From: Hippasteria phrygiana
Lineage: Eukaryota; Echinodermata; Asteroidea; Valvatida; Goniasteridae
Assembly (NCBI GenBank): GCA_037893225.1
Contig: JAZGUH010000759.1
Location: 62,001 to 126,000 of the forward strand
DNA length: 64,000 nt
Direction of reading: 5' to 3'
Shown: one piece after another, positions 60,401 through 64,000 of the stretch
Position numbering within the stretch: the stretch's first letter is position 1
How the letters are laid out: each line of letters begins with the position of its first letter
Translations under genes and position numbers: made by a program
The notes under the pieces: generated by a model
What the model was told of the DNA's origin: nothing
Database searches by the model: none
Seen by the model: the letters and a program-made list of their open reading frames with translations, nothing else

Positions 60401-61420
60401 CGGTTGGTTCACGGTTGGTTCACGGTTGGTTCACGGTTGGTTCACGGTTGGTTCACGGTTGGTTCACGGTTGGTTCACGGTTGGTTCACGGTTGGTTCAC
60501 GGTTGGTTCACGGTTGGTTCACGGTTGGTTCACGGTTGGTTCACGGTTGGTTCACGGTTGGTTCACGGTTGGTTCACGGTTGGTTCACGGTTGGTTCACG
60601 GTTGGTTCACGGTTGGTTCACGGTTGGTTCACGGTTGGTTCACGGTTGGTTCACGGTTGGTTCACGGTTGGTTCACGGTTGGTTCACGGTTGGTTCACGG
60701 TTGGTTCACGGTTGGTTCACGGTTGGTTCACGGTTGGTTCACGGTTGGTTCACGGTTGGTTCACGGTTGGTTCACGGTTGGTTCACGGTTGGTTCACGGT
60801 TGGTTCACGGTTGGTTCACGGTTGGTTCACGGTTGGTTCACGGTTGGTTCACGGTTGGTTCACGGTTGGTTCACGGTTGGTTCACGGTTGGTTCACGGTT
60901 GGTTCACGGTTGGTTCACGGTTGGTTCACGGTTGGTTCACGGTTGGTTCACGGTTGGTTCACGGTTGGTTCACGGTTGGTTCACGGTTGGTTCACGGTTG
61001 GTTCACGGTTGGTTCACGGTTGGTTCACGGTTGGTTCACGGTTGGTTCACGGTTGGTTCACGGTTGGTTCACGGTTGGTTCACGGTTGGTTCACGGTTGG
61101 TTCACGGTTGGTTCACGGTTGGTTCACGGTTGGTTCACGGTTGGTTCACGGTTGGTTCACGGTTGGTTCACGGTTGGTTCACGGTTGGTTCACGGTTGGT
61201 TCACGGTTGGTTCACGGTTGGTTCACGGTTGGTTCACGGTTGGTTCACGGTTGGTTCACGGTTGGTTCACGGTTGGTTCACGGTTGGTTCACGGTTGGTT
61301 CACGGTTGGTTCACGGTTGGTTCACGGTTGGTTCACGGTTGGTTCACGGTTGGTTCACGGTTGGTTCACGGTTGGTTCACGGTTGGTTCACGGTTGGTTC
61401 ACGGTTGGTTCACGGTTGGT
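57461..61420 (+). repeat. Homogeneous TTCACGGTTGG block (360 units)
   Basis: 3,960 bp, exactly 360 units, of the CACGG variant. Only two units differ (TTCAGGG near 57584 and 57606). It is the longest homogeneous block in the window, at least twice the CACGG blocks of arrays 6, 7 and 9, and the neighbouring units on both sides are CATGG. Confidence 0.95.
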
Positions 61421-63901
61421 TCATGGTTGGATCATGGTTGGATCATGGTTGGATCATGGTTGGATCATGGTTGGATCATGGTTGGTTCATGGTTGGTTCA
61501 TGGTTGGTTCATGGTTGGTTCATGGTTGGTTCATGGTTGGTTCATGGTTGGTTCATGGTTGGTTCATGGTTGGTTCATGGTTGGTTCATGGTTGGTTCAT
61601 GGTTGGTTCATGGTTGGTTCATGGTTGGTTCATGGTTGGTTCATGGTTGGTTCATGGTTGGTTCATGGTTGGTTCATGGTTGGTTCATGGTTGGTTCATG
61701 GTTGGTTCATGGTTGGTTCATGGTTGGTTCATGGTTGGTTCATGGTTGGTTCTTGGTTGGATCTTGGTTGGTTCATGGTTGGATCATGGTTGGATCATGG
61801 TTGGATCATGGTTGGTTCATGGTTGGTTCATGGTTGGTTCATGGTTGGTTCATGGTTGGTTCATGGTTGGTTCATGGTTGGTTCATGGTTGGTTCATGGT
61901 TGGTTCATGGTTGGTTCATGGTTGGTTCATGGTTGGTTCATGGTTGGTGCATGGTTGGTGCATGGTTGGTTCATGGTTGGTTCATGGTTGGTTCATGGTT
62001 GGTTCATGGTTGGTTCATGGTTGGTTCATGGTTGGTTCATGGTTGGTTCATGGTTGGTTCATGGTTGGTTCATGGTTGGTTCATGGTTGGTTCATGGTTG
62101 GTTCATGGTTGGTTCATGGTTGGTTCATGGTTGGTTCATGGTTGGTTCATGGTTGGTTCATGGTTGGTTCATGGTTGGTTCATGGTTGGTTCATGGTTGG
62201 TTCATGGTTGGTTCATGGTTGGTTCATGGTTGGTTCATGGTTGGTTCATGGTTGGTTCATGGTTGGTTCATGGTTGGTTCATGGTTGGTTCATGGTTGGT
62301 TCATGGTTGGTTCATGGTTGGTTCATGGTTGGTTCATGGTTGGTTCATGGTTGGTTCATGGTTGGTTCATGGTTGGTTCATGGTTGGTTCATGGTTGGTT
62401 CATGGTTGGTTCATGGTTGGTTCATGGTTGGTTCATGGTTGGTTCATGGTTGGTTCATGGTTGGTTCATGGTTGGTTCATGGTTGGTTCATGGTTGGTTC
62501 ATGGTTGGTTCATGGTTGGTTCATGGTTGGTTCATGGTTGGTTCATGGTTGGTTCATGGTTGGTTCATGGTTGGTTCATGGTTGGTTCATGGTTGGTTCA
62601 TGGTTGGTTCATGGTTGGTTCATGGTTGGTTCATGGTTGGTTCATGGTTGGTTCATGGTTGGTTCATGGTTGGTTCATGGTTGGTTCATGGTTGGTTCAT
62701 GGTTGGTTCATGGTTGGTTCATGGTTGGTTCATGGTTGGTTCATGGTTGGTTCATGGTTGGTTCATGGTTGGTTCATGGTTGGTTCATGGTTGGTTCATG
62801 GTTGGTTCATGGTTGGTTCATGGTTGGTTCATGGTTGGTTCATGGTTGGTTCATGGTTGGTTCATGGTTGGTTCATGGTTGGTTCATGGTTGGTTCATGG
62901 TTGGTTCATGGTTGGTTCATGGTTGGTTCATGGTTGGTTCATGGTTGGTTCATGGTTGGTTCATGGTTGGTTCATGGTTGGTTCATGGTTGGTTCATGGT
63001 TGGTTCATGGTTGGATCATGGTTGGATCATGGTTGGATCATGGTTGGATCATGGTTGGTTCATGGTTGGTTCATGGTTGGTTCATGGTTGGTTCATGGTT
63101 GGTTCATGGTTGGTTCATGGTTGGTTCATGGTTGGTTCATGGTTGGTTCATGGTTGGTTCATGGTTGGTTCATGGTTGGTTCATGGTTGGTTCATGGTTG
63201 GTTCATGGTTGGTTCATGGTTGGTTCATGGTTGGTTCATGGTTGGTTCATGGTTGGTTCATGGTTGGTTCATGGTTGGTTCATGGTTGGTTCATGGTTGG
63301 TTCATGGTTGGTTCATGGTTGGTTCTTGGTTGGATCTTGGTTGGTTCATGGTTGGATCATGGTTGGATCATGGTTGGATCATGGTTGGTTCATGGTTGGT
63401 TCATGGTTGGTTCATGGTTGGTTCATGGTTGGTTCATGGTTGGTTCATGGTTGGTTCATGGTTGGTTCATGGTTGGTTCATGGTTGGTTCATGGTTGGTT
63501 CATGGTTGGTTCATGGTTGGTGCATGGTTGGTTCATGGTTGGTTCATGGTTGGTGCATGGTTGGTTCTTGGTTGGTTCTTGGTTGGTTCTTGGTTGGTTC
63601 TTGGTTGGTTCTTGGTTGGTGCATGGTTGGTTCATGGTTGGTTCATGGTTGGTTCTTGGTTGGTTCATGGTTGGTTCATGGTTGGTTCATGGTTGGTTCA
63701 TGGTTGGTTCATGGTTGGATCATGGTTGGTTCATGGTTGGTTCATGGTTGGTTCATGGTTGGTTCATGGTTGGTTCATGGTTGGTTCATGGTTGGTTCAT
63801 GGTTGGTTCATGGTTGGTTCATGGTTGGTTCATGGTTGGTTCATGGTTGGTTCATGGTTGGATCATGGTTGGATCATGGTTGGTTCATGGTTGGTTCATG
63901 G

Positions 63902-63981
63902 TTGGTCCATGGTTGGTCCATGGTTGGTCCATGGTTGGTCCATGGTTGGTCCATGGTTGGTCCATGGTTGGTCCATGGTTG
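63902..63981 (+). repeat. Cluster of seven TCCATGGTTGG units
   Basis: Seven consecutive GGTCCATGG units, a variant not seen elsewhere in the window. Each carries a CCATGG palindrome. Bounded by basic units, so it looks like a young local amplification of a single T-to-C change. Confidence 0.93.
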
Positions 63982-64000
63982 GTTCATGGTTGGTTCATGG

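Larger units (their letters stand above)
55673..64000 (+). repeat. 11-bp satellite array 22 (right end cut by window)
   Basis: 8,328 bp without spacer and with no net phase change. Basic, CACGG and ATCACGG units to about 55990 (one CGTTTGG unit near 55781), basic to about 56290, ATC run about 56292-56755, basic to 57460, CACGG 57461-61420, ATC then basic units with TTCTTGG-ATCTTGG near 61751 and again near 63324 (1,573 bp, 143 units, apart), TGCATGG near 61948 and 63520-63555, five TTCTTGG near 63563-63615, and seven TCCATGG units near 63905-63975. Confidence 0.97.

Noticed and set aside
1..64000. CRISPR array
   Set aside because: The repeated unit is 11 bp with no spacing between units, and the intervening spacers are near-identical to each other rather than unique; no cas gene is present.
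1..64000. Telomeric repeat
   Set aside because: The unit is G-rich on one strand but does not match any telomere repeat I know, carries internal C and CpG variants in large blocks, and is interrupted by conserved spacers. A subtelomeric position remains possible.
1..64000. Genes on the minus strand
   Set aside because: The reverse complement of the basic unit puts TGA in every frame within 33 bp, and the spacers are too short and stop-rich for a supported gene.

Overview
This 64 kb window is almost entirely satellite DNA. About 59 kb is a G-rich, strand-asymmetric 11-bp tandem repeat with consensus TTCATGGTTGG, roughly 5,360 units, all in the same orientation. The arrays are interrupted by 21 copies or fragments of one short spacer sequence. 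I find no credible protein-coding gene, rRNA, tRNA, transposase or CRISPR locus. The organism cannot be identified from the sequence. The scale, the nested higher-order structure and the lack of genes suggest a eukaryotic heterochromatic, subtelomeric or rDNA-spacer-like region; this is inference.

Unit families. Five variants dominate: TTCATGGTTGG (basic), TTCACGGTTGG (called CACGG), ATCATGGTTGG (called ATC), TTCATGGTCGG (called GTCGG), and rarer TGCATGG, TTCTTGG, TACATGG and TCCATGG units. Rare units recur in fixed orders and act as barcodes that show which segments are copies of each other.

Spacers. Type A (13 full copies, 274 bp) is a 57-bp sequence, 160 bp of unique sequence, then a second copy of the 57 bp; equivalently 1.26 copies of a 217-bp repeat. 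Type B (6 copies, 203 bp) differs from A at about 12 positions without indels, lacks the last 71 bp, and is always followed directly by GTCGG units. There is also one solitary 57-bp copy (7832-7888) and one 5'-truncated A copy (24202-24368).

Layout. Positions 1-22709 form a left domain of type A spacers whose arrays run basic/ATC, then landmark units, then CACGG, then a mixed tail. Positions 22710-55398 form a central domain with GTCGG blocks and all type B spacers, built from nested modules of about 0.58, 2-3.5 and 5.2-5.7 kb. Positions 55399-64000 start with a type A spacer followed by 8.3 kb of uninterrupted array, including a 360-unit CACGG block.

Almost every array between two spacers has a length equal to a fixed remainder modulo 11, so gain and loss occurs in whole units. 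The + strand is open in all three frames for kilobases because 11 is not a multiple of 3 and the unit has no stop trinucleotide. The giant open frames are therefore a composition artefact, not genes. The most notable property is that two adjacent units give GGTTGGTTCATGGTTGG, the same GG-TT-GG-loop-GG-TT-GG layout as the thrombin-binding DNA aptamer, a known two-quartet G-quadruplex.
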